Shown here: positions 25,712-33,287 of the stretch, piece after piece
How positions within the stretch are numbered: position 1 is the first letter of the stretch
Layout of the letters: each line of letters opens with the position of its first letter
NCBI RefSeq assembly: GCF_039537665.1
Contig: NZ_BAABAY010000006.1
Location: 124,001 to 188,000, forward strand
Length of the DNA: 64,000 nucleotides
Source of the DNA: Gaetbulibacter_A aestuarii
GTDB taxonomy: Bacteria > Bacteroidota > Bacteroidia > Flavobacteriales > Flavobacteriaceae
Direction: 5' to 3'
Position numbers and translations under genes: made by a program
The notes under the pieces: generated by a model
Database searches by the model: none
What the model saw: only the letters and a program-made list of their open reading frames with translations
Told to the model about the DNA's origin: nothing

Positions 25712-26463
25712 AATCGAACTTCTATATTTTGTTTCTTTAATTCTTTTTTTAATTCCGGAATAGGAATTTCACCAAAATGAAATACACTTGCCGCGAGGGC
25801 TGCATCCGCTTTTCCCTCCTTAAAAGTGTCGGCAAAGTGTTGCACTGTTCCGGCACCTCCGGACGCAATAATCGGGATATGCAATTCTGATGATAATTTT
25901 GCGAGGGCTTCATTCGCAAAGCCATTTTTAGTACCATCGTGATCCATGGAAGTGAATAAGATTTCACCTGCCCCACGTTGCTCAACCTCTTTAGCCCATT
26001 CAAAAAGATCTATTTCCGTTGGAATACTTCCTCCGGCTAAATGCACCTTCCATGAGTTTCCTATCTGTTTAGCATCTATGGCAACTACGACACACTGACT
26101 TCCGAATTTATCGGCCAATTCATTTACAAGTTCCGGTCGTTTTACCGCAGATGAATTTATGGAAACCTTATCAGCACCACATTTTAAAAGGGCATCAACA
26201 TCAGCAATGCTTGAAATTCCGCCACCCACAGTAAAAGGAATATTTACCTGCTCGGCCACATGTAAAACCATGTCCAATGTGGTCGCGCGGCCTTCCAGCG
26301 TAGCTGAAATATCCAGAAAAACCAATTCATCTGCACCCATTTCAGCATATTGTTTTGCCAGAGCCACGGGATCGCCGGCATCTCGTAAATCCACGAAATT
26401 AACACCTTTTACGGTGCGGCCATTCTTGATATCTAAACACGGTATGATTCGTTTTGTTAACAT
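25708..26463 (-). CDS. hisF: Imidazole glycerol phosphate synthase, cyclase subunit
   Basis: HisF, 251 residues, is a (beta/alpha)8 barrel that closes the imidazole ring with ammonia supplied by HisH. The general acid/base aspartates are at PCLDIKNGRTVKG (D11) and in the VVVAIDAK strand (near 130), and SGGAGT binds phosphate. It is 1 base from hisA, its structural homologue. Confidence 0.97.
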   Translation of the reverse strand: MLTKRIIPCLDIKNGRTVKGVNFVDLRDAGDPVALAKQYAEMGADELVFLDISATLEGRATTLDMVLHVAEQVNIPFTVGGGISSIADVDALLKCGADKVSINSSAVKRPELVNELADKFGSQCVVVAIDAKQIGNSWKVHLAGGSIPTEIDLFEWAKEVEQRGAGEILFTSMDHDGTKNGFANEALAKLSSELHIPIIASGGAGTVQHFADTFKEGKADAALAASVFHFGEIPIPELKKELKKQNIEVRL

Positions 26464-26464
26464 G

Positions 26465-27199
26465 TTAACTGTATCGTTCTAAATCTTTTAAAGTGATTTT
26501 ATTTTCATAAATAGCTTTACCAATAATAACGCCTTCACAACCAATGGCGCGCACCTGGTCCAGATCGTCTAAAGATGAAATTCCCCCGGAGGCGATCAAT
26601 TTTATAGATTGATCGGCACTGGCATTGGAACACTCCTGAATTATATTTTTATAAAGCTCTGTTGAAGGTCCTTCCAGCATACCATCTTTTGAAATATCTG
26701 TACAAATTACATACTGAACACCTTTTCTTTGATACCCTTTAATAAAGGGAATCACTTTTTTGTTGCTTTCTTCGGTCCAACCGGAAATAGCAATTTTGTT
26801 ATTGTTGGTGTCCGCTCCCAATATGATCTTTGAAGAACCATACTTTTTAAGCCAACTTTCAAACATTTCAGGATCTTTTACGGCGATGCTTCCGCCTGTA
26901 ATTTGCTTGGCCCCGGAATTAAAAGCGATATGGAGATCTTCATTCGATTTTAAACCTCCTCCGAAATCGATCTTTAAACTTGTTTTTGAGGTAATGCGTT
27001 CCAAAATCTTGTAATTCACAATATGTTGCGCTTTGGCGCCATCAAGGTCCACAACATGCAAATACTGAATTCCGGCATCTTCAAAAGCTTTAGCAATGTC
27101 TAACGGACTTTCACTATATACTTTCTTAGTTCCGTAGTCTCCTTTTGTTAAACGGACACATTTGCCATCAATAATATCAATTGCGGGTATAATTCTCAT
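26465..27199 (-). CDS. hisA: Phosphoribosylformimino-5-aminoimidazole carboxamide ribotide isomerase
   Basis: HisA, 244 residues, is a (beta/alpha)8 barrel doing an Amadori rearrangement. The N-terminal IIPAIDIIDGKCVRL with the catalytic aspartate near residue 8, the DFGGGLKS loop, the second aspartate in CTDISKDGMLEGPS, and ASGGISS are all visible. Gaps to hisH and hisF are 1 base each. Confidence 0.97.
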   Translation of the reverse strand: MRIIPAIDIIDGKCVRLTKGDYGTKKVYSESPLDIAKAFEDAGIQYLHVVDLDGAKAQHIVNYKILERITSKTSLKIDFGGGLKSNEDLHIAFNSGAKQITGGSIAVKDPEMFESWLKKYGSSKIILGADTNNNKIAISGWTEESNKKVIPFIKGYQRKGVQYVICTDISKDGMLEGPSTELYKNIIQECSNASADQSIKLIASGGISSLDDLDQVRAIGCEGVIIGKAIYENKITLKDLERYS

Positions 27200-27200
27200 G

Positions 27201-27782
27201 TTATAGTTTCAAAAAGTTCTCTAATATTCGGGCGCCGGCCACACTACTTTTTTCGGGATGAAATTGCACACCGTAAAAGTTTTCATGTTTTAAGGCCGAG
27301 GCATAATTAACGCCGTAATCCGTGGTTGCAATAGTTTCCTGACAGTGTTCAGCGTAATAACTGTGCACAAGATACATGTATTCGTTCTCTTTAATGCCTT
27401 CGAAGAGCTCAGATTTTAGATCTTTAATAACATTCCAGCCCATTTGTGGTACTTTTAAGCCTTTTGAAAAACGCTTTACTTCCGTTTGAAAAATGCCAAG
27501 ACCCTGTGTATTCCCTTCTTCAGTATAATTACACATAAGCTGCATGCCCAGACAAATCCCTAAAACGGGTTGTTTTAGTTCAGGAATAAGATGATCCAGG
27601 CCACTTTTTTTTAACATGGTCATCGCACTATTGGCCTCTCCCACGCCAGGAAAAATCAGCTTATCAGCCGCCTGAATCACCTCAGGATCATCCGATAATT
27701 CTGCTTCAAGTCCCAGTCGATTAAATGCAAACTGAATACTTTTAATGTTTCCGGCACCGTAATTTATGATTACAAGTTTCAT
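27201..27782 (-). CDS. hisH: Imidazole glycerol phosphate synthase, glutamine amidotransferase subunit
   Basis: HisH, 193 residues, is a class I glutaminase that passes ammonia to HisF. The nucleophile is C77 in LGICLGMQLM, and the His-Glu pair lies in GVQFHPEKS near the C-terminus. GAGNIKS and FPGVGEA, which form the HisF contact and oxyanion areas, are present. Confidence 0.97.
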   Translation of the reverse strand: MKLVIINYGAGNIKSIQFAFNRLGLEAELSDDPEVIQAADKLIFPGVGEANSAMTMLKKSGLDHLIPELKQPVLGICLGMQLMCNYTEEGNTQGLGIFQTEVKRFSKGLKVPQMGWNVIKDLKSELFEGIKENEYMYLVHSYYAEHCQETIATTDYGVNYASALKHENFYGVQFHPEKSSVAGARILENFLKL

Positions 27783-27791
27783 TTTGTTTTT

Positions 27792-28925
27792 TTAGAGCAA
27801 GCCTTTCGTTGACGGCAAAATCATTTTTTCTATATCGCGTTTCACGGCCATTTTTATGGCCTTCGCAAAGGCTTTAAAAATCGCTTCAATCTTGTGATGT
27901 TCGTTCGTTCCTTCGGCTTTAATATTTAAATTGCATTTGGCACCATCGGTAAAGGATTTAAAAAAGTGATAAAACATTTCTGTTGGCATCTTACCGATCA
28001 TTTCACGTTTAAATTCGGCCTCCCATACCAACCAGTTTCTGCCTCCAAAATCAATGGCAACCTGCGCCAGACAATCATCCATGGGTAAACAAAAGCCGTA
28101 GCGTTCAATACCCAATTTGTTTCCTAAAACCTTGTTAAACACTTCGCCCAAGGCAATTGCGGTATCCTCAATGGTGTGGTGTTCATCAACGTCCAGATCG
28201 CCATCCACTTTGATCGTTAAGTCCAATTGACCGTGTCTTGCAAGTTGATCTAACATATGGTCGAAAAAAGCAATCCCGGTATCAATATTACTTTTTCCGG
28301 TACCATCTAAGTTAAGCTGAATAGCAATTTTGGTTTCATTCGTGTTTCTGATGATTCCACCGGAACGTTCATCGGCCTTTAGAAAACCATAAATTGTATC
28401 CCAATCGGCGGTTTCTAAAGCAATGTATTCCTGTAACTCATCGTGTGCTACAGTGACTTCATCTGTCCCTAAATGGGTTTCATTATTGATATAAATACCT
28501 TTGCATCCAAGGTTTTTTGCCAGTTCAATATCCGTTAAACGATCACCAATAACATACGAGTTTTCCAAATCGTAATCCTCAGAAAAATAGTGCTTTAATA
28601 AACCCGTGTTCGGTTTACGCGTTGGCGCATTGTCTTTAGCAAAAGTTCTGTCGATAATCTGTTCAGAAAACGAAATCCCTTCTTTTTCAAAAGTCGAAAT
28701 GATAAAATTGTGCACCGGCCAAAAGGTATCTTCCGGAAATGCATCTGTTCCTAAGCCATCTTGATTCGTGACCATAACCAGATCGAAGTCCAGTTCTTTG
28801 GCAATCCTACTTAAATACTGAAACACTTTTGGATAGAATTCCAGTTTTTCAAAGCTATCAATTTGCTCGTCTTCCGGTTCTTTAATCAGCGTGCCATCGC
28901 GGTCTATAAACAATACTTTTTTCAT
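27792..28925 (-). CDS. hisB: Bifunctional histidinol-phosphatase / imidazoleglycerol-phosphate dehydratase
   Basis: The 377 residues join two enzymes. The N-terminal half is a HAD phosphatase with the nucleophile D8 and acid D10 in FIDRDGTLI. The C-terminal half (from about residue 180) is the dehydratase with manganese ligands in FFDHMLDQLARHG, DEHHTIEDTAIALGE and HHKIEA. The fusion is the E. coli HisB layout and is somewhat longer than the 355 residues there, because of the linker. Confidence 0.96.
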   Translation of the reverse strand: MKKVLFIDRDGTLIKEPEDEQIDSFEKLEFYPKVFQYLSRIAKELDFDLVMVTNQDGLGTDAFPEDTFWPVHNFIISTFEKEGISFSEQIIDRTFAKDNAPTRKPNTGLLKHYFSEDYDLENSYVIGDRLTDIELAKNLGCKGIYINNETHLGTDEVTVAHDELQEYIALETADWDTIYGFLKADERSGGIIRNTNETKIAIQLNLDGTGKSNIDTGIAFFDHMLDQLARHGQLDLTIKVDGDLDVDEHHTIEDTAIALGEVFNKVLGNKLGIERYGFCLPMDDCLAQVAIDFGGRNWLVWEAEFKREMIGKMPTEMFYHFFKSFTDGAKCNLNIKAEGTNEHHKIEAIFKAFAKAIKMAVKRDIEKMILPSTKGLL

Positions 28926-28934
28926 AAGCTTTTA

Positions 28935-29993
28935 TTATTTTTTTGAAGATTTCAAATTGGATAATGATTTGAAAGCCTCAATAATTCTTTTATTTTCTTC
29001 CGCCGTTCCCACAGTAAGTCTTAAACAATTTTCACATCCCACCTCGTTCGTACGGTTGCGTGTTACAATACCAAGTTTTAATAATTGCTGATAGCGTTTA
29101 GTTGCATCATCAACTTTAACCAATAAAAAATTAGCGTCACTTGGATAAATTTTTGAAATGAATGGAATATTCTTTAAAACGATCTTCAAGTGATTTCGTT
29201 GTTCCAAAATATCATTGATCTGATTATGGGCTAAACCTTTGTTCTGAAGCTGTTCAATGGCTTTTTTCTGAGTCAAAATATTCACGTTATATGGAGGTTT
29301 AATCCGATTTAAAACAGTAATTATTTCTTTGGAAGCATAACAAATTCCTAAACGAATACCAGCCATGCCGTAAGCTTTTGATAAGGTTTGCGTAACGATC
29401 AAATTTGGAAATTCATTCAACCGTTTAAGCCAGCTTTCTTTTTCGGAAAAATCGATATAAGCCTCGTCCAGAACAACAATACCTTTAAATTTACTGATTA
29501 GTTTTTCTAAATCTTTTTCGGAAAAACTATTGCCTGTTGGGTTATTCGGAGAACACAATAACAACAATTTGCTATGATCATCGGTAGCCTGAAGGATTTT
29601 TGGAACATCGAGCTGAAATTCTGACGTGAGATTTATTTTCTTAACCGCAACATCATTTATGCCGGCCAAAACCTCATACATGCCATAGGTTGGTGGTAAA
29701 ATCAGAATGTTATCGTCTTTAGGTTCACAAAATGCTCTGTAGATAATATCAAGAACTTCATCACTACCATTTCCCAGTAGGATCTGGTCCCTGGAAAAAT
29801 CTTTAAGTTCAGACAGCAAACCTTTTAATGCATTTTGATAAGGATCCGGATAACGGTTTACACCATTTTCAAATGGATTTTCATTGGCATCCAAAAACAC
29901 CATGGTTTTAGTGCCGCCCTGAAATTCATCACGTGCAGAGGAATAAGGCTTTAAATTCTTAATATTATTGCGTAATAGCTTTTGAATATCCAT
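28935..29993 (-). CDS. hisC: Histidinol-phosphate aminotransferase
   Basis: HisC, 352 residues, is a fold-type I PLP enzyme. Visible are NENPFENGVNRYPDP near residue 36, CSPNNPTGN in the middle, the PLP lysine in TQTLSKAYGMAGIRLG, and the RNRTNEVGCENCLRLTVG end. It lies 1 base from hisD and 9 bases from hisB. Confidence 0.97.
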   Translation of the reverse strand: MDIQKLLRNNIKNLKPYSSARDEFQGGTKTMVFLDANENPFENGVNRYPDPYQNALKGLLSELKDFSRDQILLGNGSDEVLDIIYRAFCEPKDDNILILPPTYGMYEVLAGINDVAVKKINLTSEFQLDVPKILQATDDHSKLLLLCSPNNPTGNSFSEKDLEKLISKFKGIVVLDEAYIDFSEKESWLKRLNEFPNLIVTQTLSKAYGMAGIRLGICYASKEIITVLNRIKPPYNVNILTQKKAIEQLQNKGLAHNQINDILEQRNHLKIVLKNIPFISKIYPSDANFLLVKVDDATKRYQQLLKLGIVTRNRTNEVGCENCLRLTVGTAEENKRIIEAFKSLSNLKSSKK

Positions 29994-29994
29994 C

Positions 29995-31278
29995 TTATTT
30001 CAAATCTTTTAAGCGGATGGAAACCGCGTTTTTATGAGCCTGCAAACCTTCAGCTTCAGCCATATTTTCTATGGTTTTACCTATGGCTTTTAAACCTTTT
30101 TCAGAGATTTTTTGAAACGTCATTTGCTTCATAAAACTATCCAGGTTTACTCCGGAATAGGCTTTTGTAAAGCCGTTTGTTGGAAGCGTGTGATTTGTTC
30201 CTGAAGCGTAATCTCCTGCACTTTCAGGCGTGTAATTACCGATAAATACTGAACCGGCATTCATAATTCCGGAAACATAAAAACCTTCATTTTTAGTACA
30301 AATAATGAAGTGTTCCGGTCCATATTCATTGATCATTTCTAAAGCTGTGGCATCATCTCCTACAAAAATCAATTTTGAATTATTAATAGCTTTTTCTGCG
30401 ATCGCTTTACGCGGAAGAACGCTAATTTGCGATGCTATTTCATCAGAAACCTTTTCAATGAGGGCTTTGGAATTGCTCACTAAAATAACCTGACTATCCA
30501 TACCGTGCTCGGCCTGGCTCAACAAATCGGAAGCTACATAAGCAGGATCTGCGGAATCATCGGCAACAACAAGGAGTTCACTTGGGCCTGCAGGCATATC
30601 GATGGCAACACCGTATTTGGTTGCTAATTGTTTCGCAACGGTTACAAACTGATTACCCGGACCAAAGATCTTATACACTTGTGGGATCGTTTTTGTTCCG
30701 AAGGTCATGCCGGCAATCGCCTGGATCCCTCCTACTTTGATGATCTTTGTAACACCACAAAGTTGCGCAGTAAATAAGATCTCCGGAGCTAAATTTCCTT
30801 TTTTGTTTGGTGGAGAGCACAGAACGATCTCTTTACATCCCGCAAGTTTAGCGGGAATAGCCAACATAAGCACCGTTGAAAATAATGGTGCCGTGCCTCC
30901 CGGTATGTACAATCCAACCTTTTCTATAGGGCGTTTTTCCTGCCAGCAAGAAACGCCCGGTGTTGTTTCCACCCTAACAGGTTCTGTTTTTTGTGCTGCA
31001 TGAAAGGCTTCAATATTTTCTTTTGCTTGAATTATGGCTTTTTTAAGAGGTTCGGAAACCTGATTGATCGCAGCTTTCGTTTCAGTATCGGAAACCAGTG
31101 CGGACTCTAAAGTCACGTCATCAAATTTAGCTGTATACTTTTGAATGGCTGCATCACCATTAGATATTACCTCCTGAAACACTTCACCTACAATGCCTTC
31201 AATAGCGTCTAATGTTTGTGTAGGGCGCTTTAAAATATCGCTCCAGGTACCTTTATTTGGATTATTAATTATTTCCAT
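29995..31278 (-). CDS. hisD: Histidinol dehydrogenase
   Basis: HisD, 427 residues, performs the last two NAD-dependent oxidations to histidine and needs zinc. The zinc and catalytic residues lie in GPSELLVVAD, LLSQAEHGMDSQ, NEYGPEHF and the TNHTLPTNG turn. The frame can be extended to 31320, but that start lies inside hisG. ATG at 31278 gives the usual length and starts 10 bases after the hisG stop. Confidence 0.96.
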   Translation of the reverse strand: MEIINNPNKGTWSDILKRPTQTLDAIEGIVGEVFQEVISNGDAAIQKYTAKFDDVTLESALVSDTETKAAINQVSEPLKKAIIQAKENIEAFHAAQKTEPVRVETTPGVSCWQEKRPIEKVGLYIPGGTAPLFSTVLMLAIPAKLAGCKEIVLCSPPNKKGNLAPEILFTAQLCGVTKIIKVGGIQAIAGMTFGTKTIPQVYKIFGPGNQFVTVAKQLATKYGVAIDMPAGPSELLVVADDSADPAYVASDLLSQAEHGMDSQVILVSNSKALIEKVSDEIASQISVLPRKAIAEKAINNSKLIFVGDDATALEMINEYGPEHFIICTKNEGFYVSGIMNAGSVFIGNYTPESAGDYASGTNHTLPTNGFTKAYSGVNLDSFMKQMTFQKISEKGLKAIGKTIENMAEAEGLQAHKNAVSIRLKDLK

Positions 31279-31288
31279 CTTCAATAGC

Positions 31289-32146
31289 TTATAATACCAT
31301 TTTTTCAATAGGACAAACAAGAATGCCTTCCGCTCCTGCTTCTTTTAACCGGTCAATAATGGCCCAAAATTCATTTTTACTAATTACGGAATGTACAGAA
31401 CTCCAGCCTGTTTCTGCCAGAGGTAAAACCGTTGGACTGCGCATTCCGGGTAATATTTCCTTTATTGTTTCAATTTTATCATTAGGCGCATTAAGCAAAA
31501 TATACCGCGATTGACGCCCTTTTAATACTGATCTGATCCGAAACTGAATGGTGTTAAGGATTTCTTGTTTCTCTTCAGAAATAATCGGAGAAACGGCTAA
31601 AACAGCTTCTGATTTTAAAATGGTCTCAACCTCTTTTAAATTGTTTTTAAACAAGGTGCTGCCACTGGATACGATATCACAAATAGCATCGGCTAATCCA
31701 ATATTTGGAGCAATCTCCACGGATCCATTAATAATGTGCAAGTTCGCCTGCACACCTTTACTTTCAAGATAGTCCTTTACCGTGTTGGGATACGAGGTCG
31801 CGATACGCTTACCGTCAAGATCTTGAATACCATTGTACTTTTTGGTCTTTGGAACAGCAATGCAAACGCGGCAACTGGAAAAACCTAATTTTTCGGCTAC
31901 CGTAATGGTCTCCCCTTTTTCAATCAAGACATTTTCACCAATAATGGCAGCATCAACTACACCATCCTTTAAGTATTGTGGAATGTCGCCATTTCGCAAG
32001 TAAAATATCTCCACTGGAAAATCCTTGGCAGAGGCTTTTAATTGATCTTTACCGTTATCAATTGAAATACCGATATCCTTTAAAATTTGCATGGAGTCGT
32101 CGTGTAAACGCCCTGATTTCTGAACAGCAATTCTTAATTTACTCAT
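31289..32146 (-). CDS. hisG: ATP phosphoribosyltransferase, long form
   Basis: HisG starts histidine synthesis by joining ATP and PRPP. At 285 residues it is the long form, which carries a C-terminal ferredoxin-like domain (from about residue 210) where histidine binds for feedback inhibition and does not need HisZ. The catalytic domain shows the FSSCRVCIAVP and RIATSYPNTVKDYL segments and the PRPP loop LADAICDIVSSGSTL. First gene of the operon, behind an attenuator, so both enzyme activity and transcription would respond to histidine. Confidence 0.96.
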   Translation of the reverse strand: MSKLRIAVQKSGRLHDDSMQILKDIGISIDNGKDQLKASAKDFPVEIFYLRNGDIPQYLKDGVVDAAIIGENVLIEKGETITVAEKLGFSSCRVCIAVPKTKKYNGIQDLDGKRIATSYPNTVKDYLESKGVQANLHIINGSVEIAPNIGLADAICDIVSSGSTLFKNNLKEVETILKSEAVLAVSPIISEEKQEILNTIQFRIRSVLKGRQSRYILLNAPNDKIETIKEILPGMRSPTVLPLAETGWSSVHSVISKNEFWAIIDRLKEAGAEGILVCPIEKMVL

Positions 32147-32194
32147 GTTTTTTTGTTATAATTTTGAGACGATCATTACAGGTTTAAAAATAAA

Positions 32195-32221
32195 AACCCG
32201 TTTGATGGTCTCAAACGGGTT
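32195..32221 (-). terminator. his operon attenuator terminator hairpin
   Basis: On the minus strand an 11-base perfect stem (arms 32221-32211 and 32205-32195) with a 5-base loop is followed by TTTTTATTTTT, 48 bases before the hisG start. A strong terminator between a promoter and the first gene is the mark of attenuation. Its 5' arm overlaps the sequence that can pair with the leader peptide region. Confidence 0.88.
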
Positions 32222-32267
32222 AAAAAATATGTTGAATTTATTCAATACATTTTCACTTCGCTTGAGA
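32209..32267 (-). promoter_or_regulatory. Predicted antiterminator pairing of the his leader
   Basis: The minus-strand segment TCTCAAGCG (32267-32259), inside the leader peptide codons for Ser-Gln-Ala, can pair with CGTTTGAGA (32217-32209), which covers the loop and the inner part of the terminator 5' arm. The nine pairs include one G-T. The two structures exclude each other. A ribosome stalled at the His codons would leave TCTCAAGCG free; one at the stop codon would cover it. Confidence 0.7.
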
Positions 32268-32306
32268 GCAAATAAGAAAATGATGATGTGTATGAATAAA
32301 TGTCAT
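32253..32306 (-). CDS. hisL: his operon leader peptide
   Basis: The 17-residue peptide MTFIHTHHHFLICSQAK holds four histidines in five codons (CAT ACA CAT CAT CAT). It starts about 11 bases after the predicted transcription start and ends 32 bases before the terminator stem. Slow translation of the His codons when histidyl-tRNA is scarce would favour the antiterminator and allow transcription of hisG onward. It is too short for ordinary gene finders. Evidence is sequence and geometry only. Confidence 0.85.
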   Translation of the reverse strand: MTFIHTHHHFLICSQAK

Positions 32307-32323
32307 GTTTAATTTTTGTTGTA

Positions 32324-32356
32324 CAAATATCATAAAATTCTAAGAATAAATCCAAA
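32324..32356 (-). promoter_or_regulatory. his operon promoter
   Basis: On the minus strand TTTG (32356-32353), a 21-base spacer and GATATTTG (32331-32324, one mismatch to TAnnTTTG) make a well-spaced promoter. It predicts a start near 32317 and a leader of about 170 bases before hisG. Confidence 0.6.
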
Positions 32357-32455
32357 TTAAAAGAACGATTTGTTTATTTAATTATAGAATTATTCTATTC
32401 AGTTAAAGAAAGAAATAAACTTTCTAAAATAACCAATCAAATTTTAAGATATTCA

Positions 32456-33271
32456 TTATTGATTTCCAAGGATGATAGGTAAACCGCTATCACCCGAACC
32501 AATAACGATTACCTTTGAATTCGAGGATTCAGATAATCTAATGGTTGCATCGATCCCTTTGTCCTGTAAAATTTTATCTGTTAAGGAAGCACTTAGAATT
32601 TTATTCGCATCAGCTTTACCCTGAGCTTCAATACGTACTTTTTCGGCTTCTTTTTCAGCAGTTACTAAACGGAATTCGTATTCTAATGATTCCTGTTCTT
32701 GTTTTAATTTGCGTTCAATAGCATCTTTAATGGTGTTAGGTAAAGTTACATCACGCACTAGTACTTCATTAAGTTGCACATATTGTTTGTCCAATATCTT
32801 TTTGGTTTCTTCAAAGATCTCATCCTGAATGGCATCACGTTTGCTCGAATATAATTGCTCAGGTGTGTAGCGCCCCACAACACTTCGCGCTGCTGAACGA
32901 ATAGCCGGCTGAATAACGCGTTGTAAATAATTCTGACCAATATTTTGATGTAAGTTTCCCAAATCCTCTGAAACAGGTTGATACCAGGCAGAAGCATCAA
33001 TTTGAATTTCTAATCCGTTGGAAGATAAGACCTTCATTTTTTCAAAAAGTTCTTGCTGCCGTACTTCATAAACGAATACTTTATTCCAGGGCGCCACGAT
33101 GTGAAAACCTTCGCTCATTGGTGGTTCGTCAGTAACCACACCTTCGCCAAAGGTTTTAAAAAGGACTCCGGCTTCACCGGAACCTATCGTAACAGCTGAT
33201 TTTGCTAATAAAATGATGGCAAGTACCGCGACTACAATCGCCGGCAGCGCCACTTTTGGTAATTTTTCCAT
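32456..33271 (-). CDS. Prohibitin family (SPFH/band 7) membrane protein
   Basis: The 271-residue protein has one N-terminal membrane anchor (residues 7-25, LPAIVVAVLAIILLAKS), the SPFH domain (residues 26-190) and a charged coiled-coil tail (LKQEQESLEYEFRLVTAEKEAEK region). Prohibitins form ring assemblies in the membrane that control proteases or organise microdomains. Third gene of the fabG-VWA-prohibitin transcript, 16 bases after the VWA gene. Confidence 0.9.
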   Translation of the reverse strand: MEKLPKVALPAIVVAVLAIILLAKSAVTIGSGEAGVLFKTFGEGVVTDEPPMSEGFHIVAPWNKVFVYEVRQQELFEKMKVLSSNGLEIQIDASAWYQPVSEDLGNLHQNIGQNYLQRVIQPAIRSAARSVVGRYTPEQLYSSKRDAIQDEIFEETKKILDKQYVQLNEVLVRDVTLPNTIKDAIERKLKQEQESLEYEFRLVTAEKEAEKVRIEAQGKADANKILSASLTDKILQDKGIDATIRLSESSNSKVIVIGSGDSGLPIILGNQ

Positions 33272-33287
33272 AGTTGATGTTTAGTGT

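Noticed and set aside
29995..31320. hisD start at 31320
   Set aside because: It lies inside hisG and adds residues not seen in the family; ATG at 31278 fits better.
32401..32455. Weak AGAAAG...CTTTCT stem after the prohibitin gene as terminator
   Set aside because: Only 6 A/T-rich pairs and no T-run on the minus strand after it; not good enough to call.
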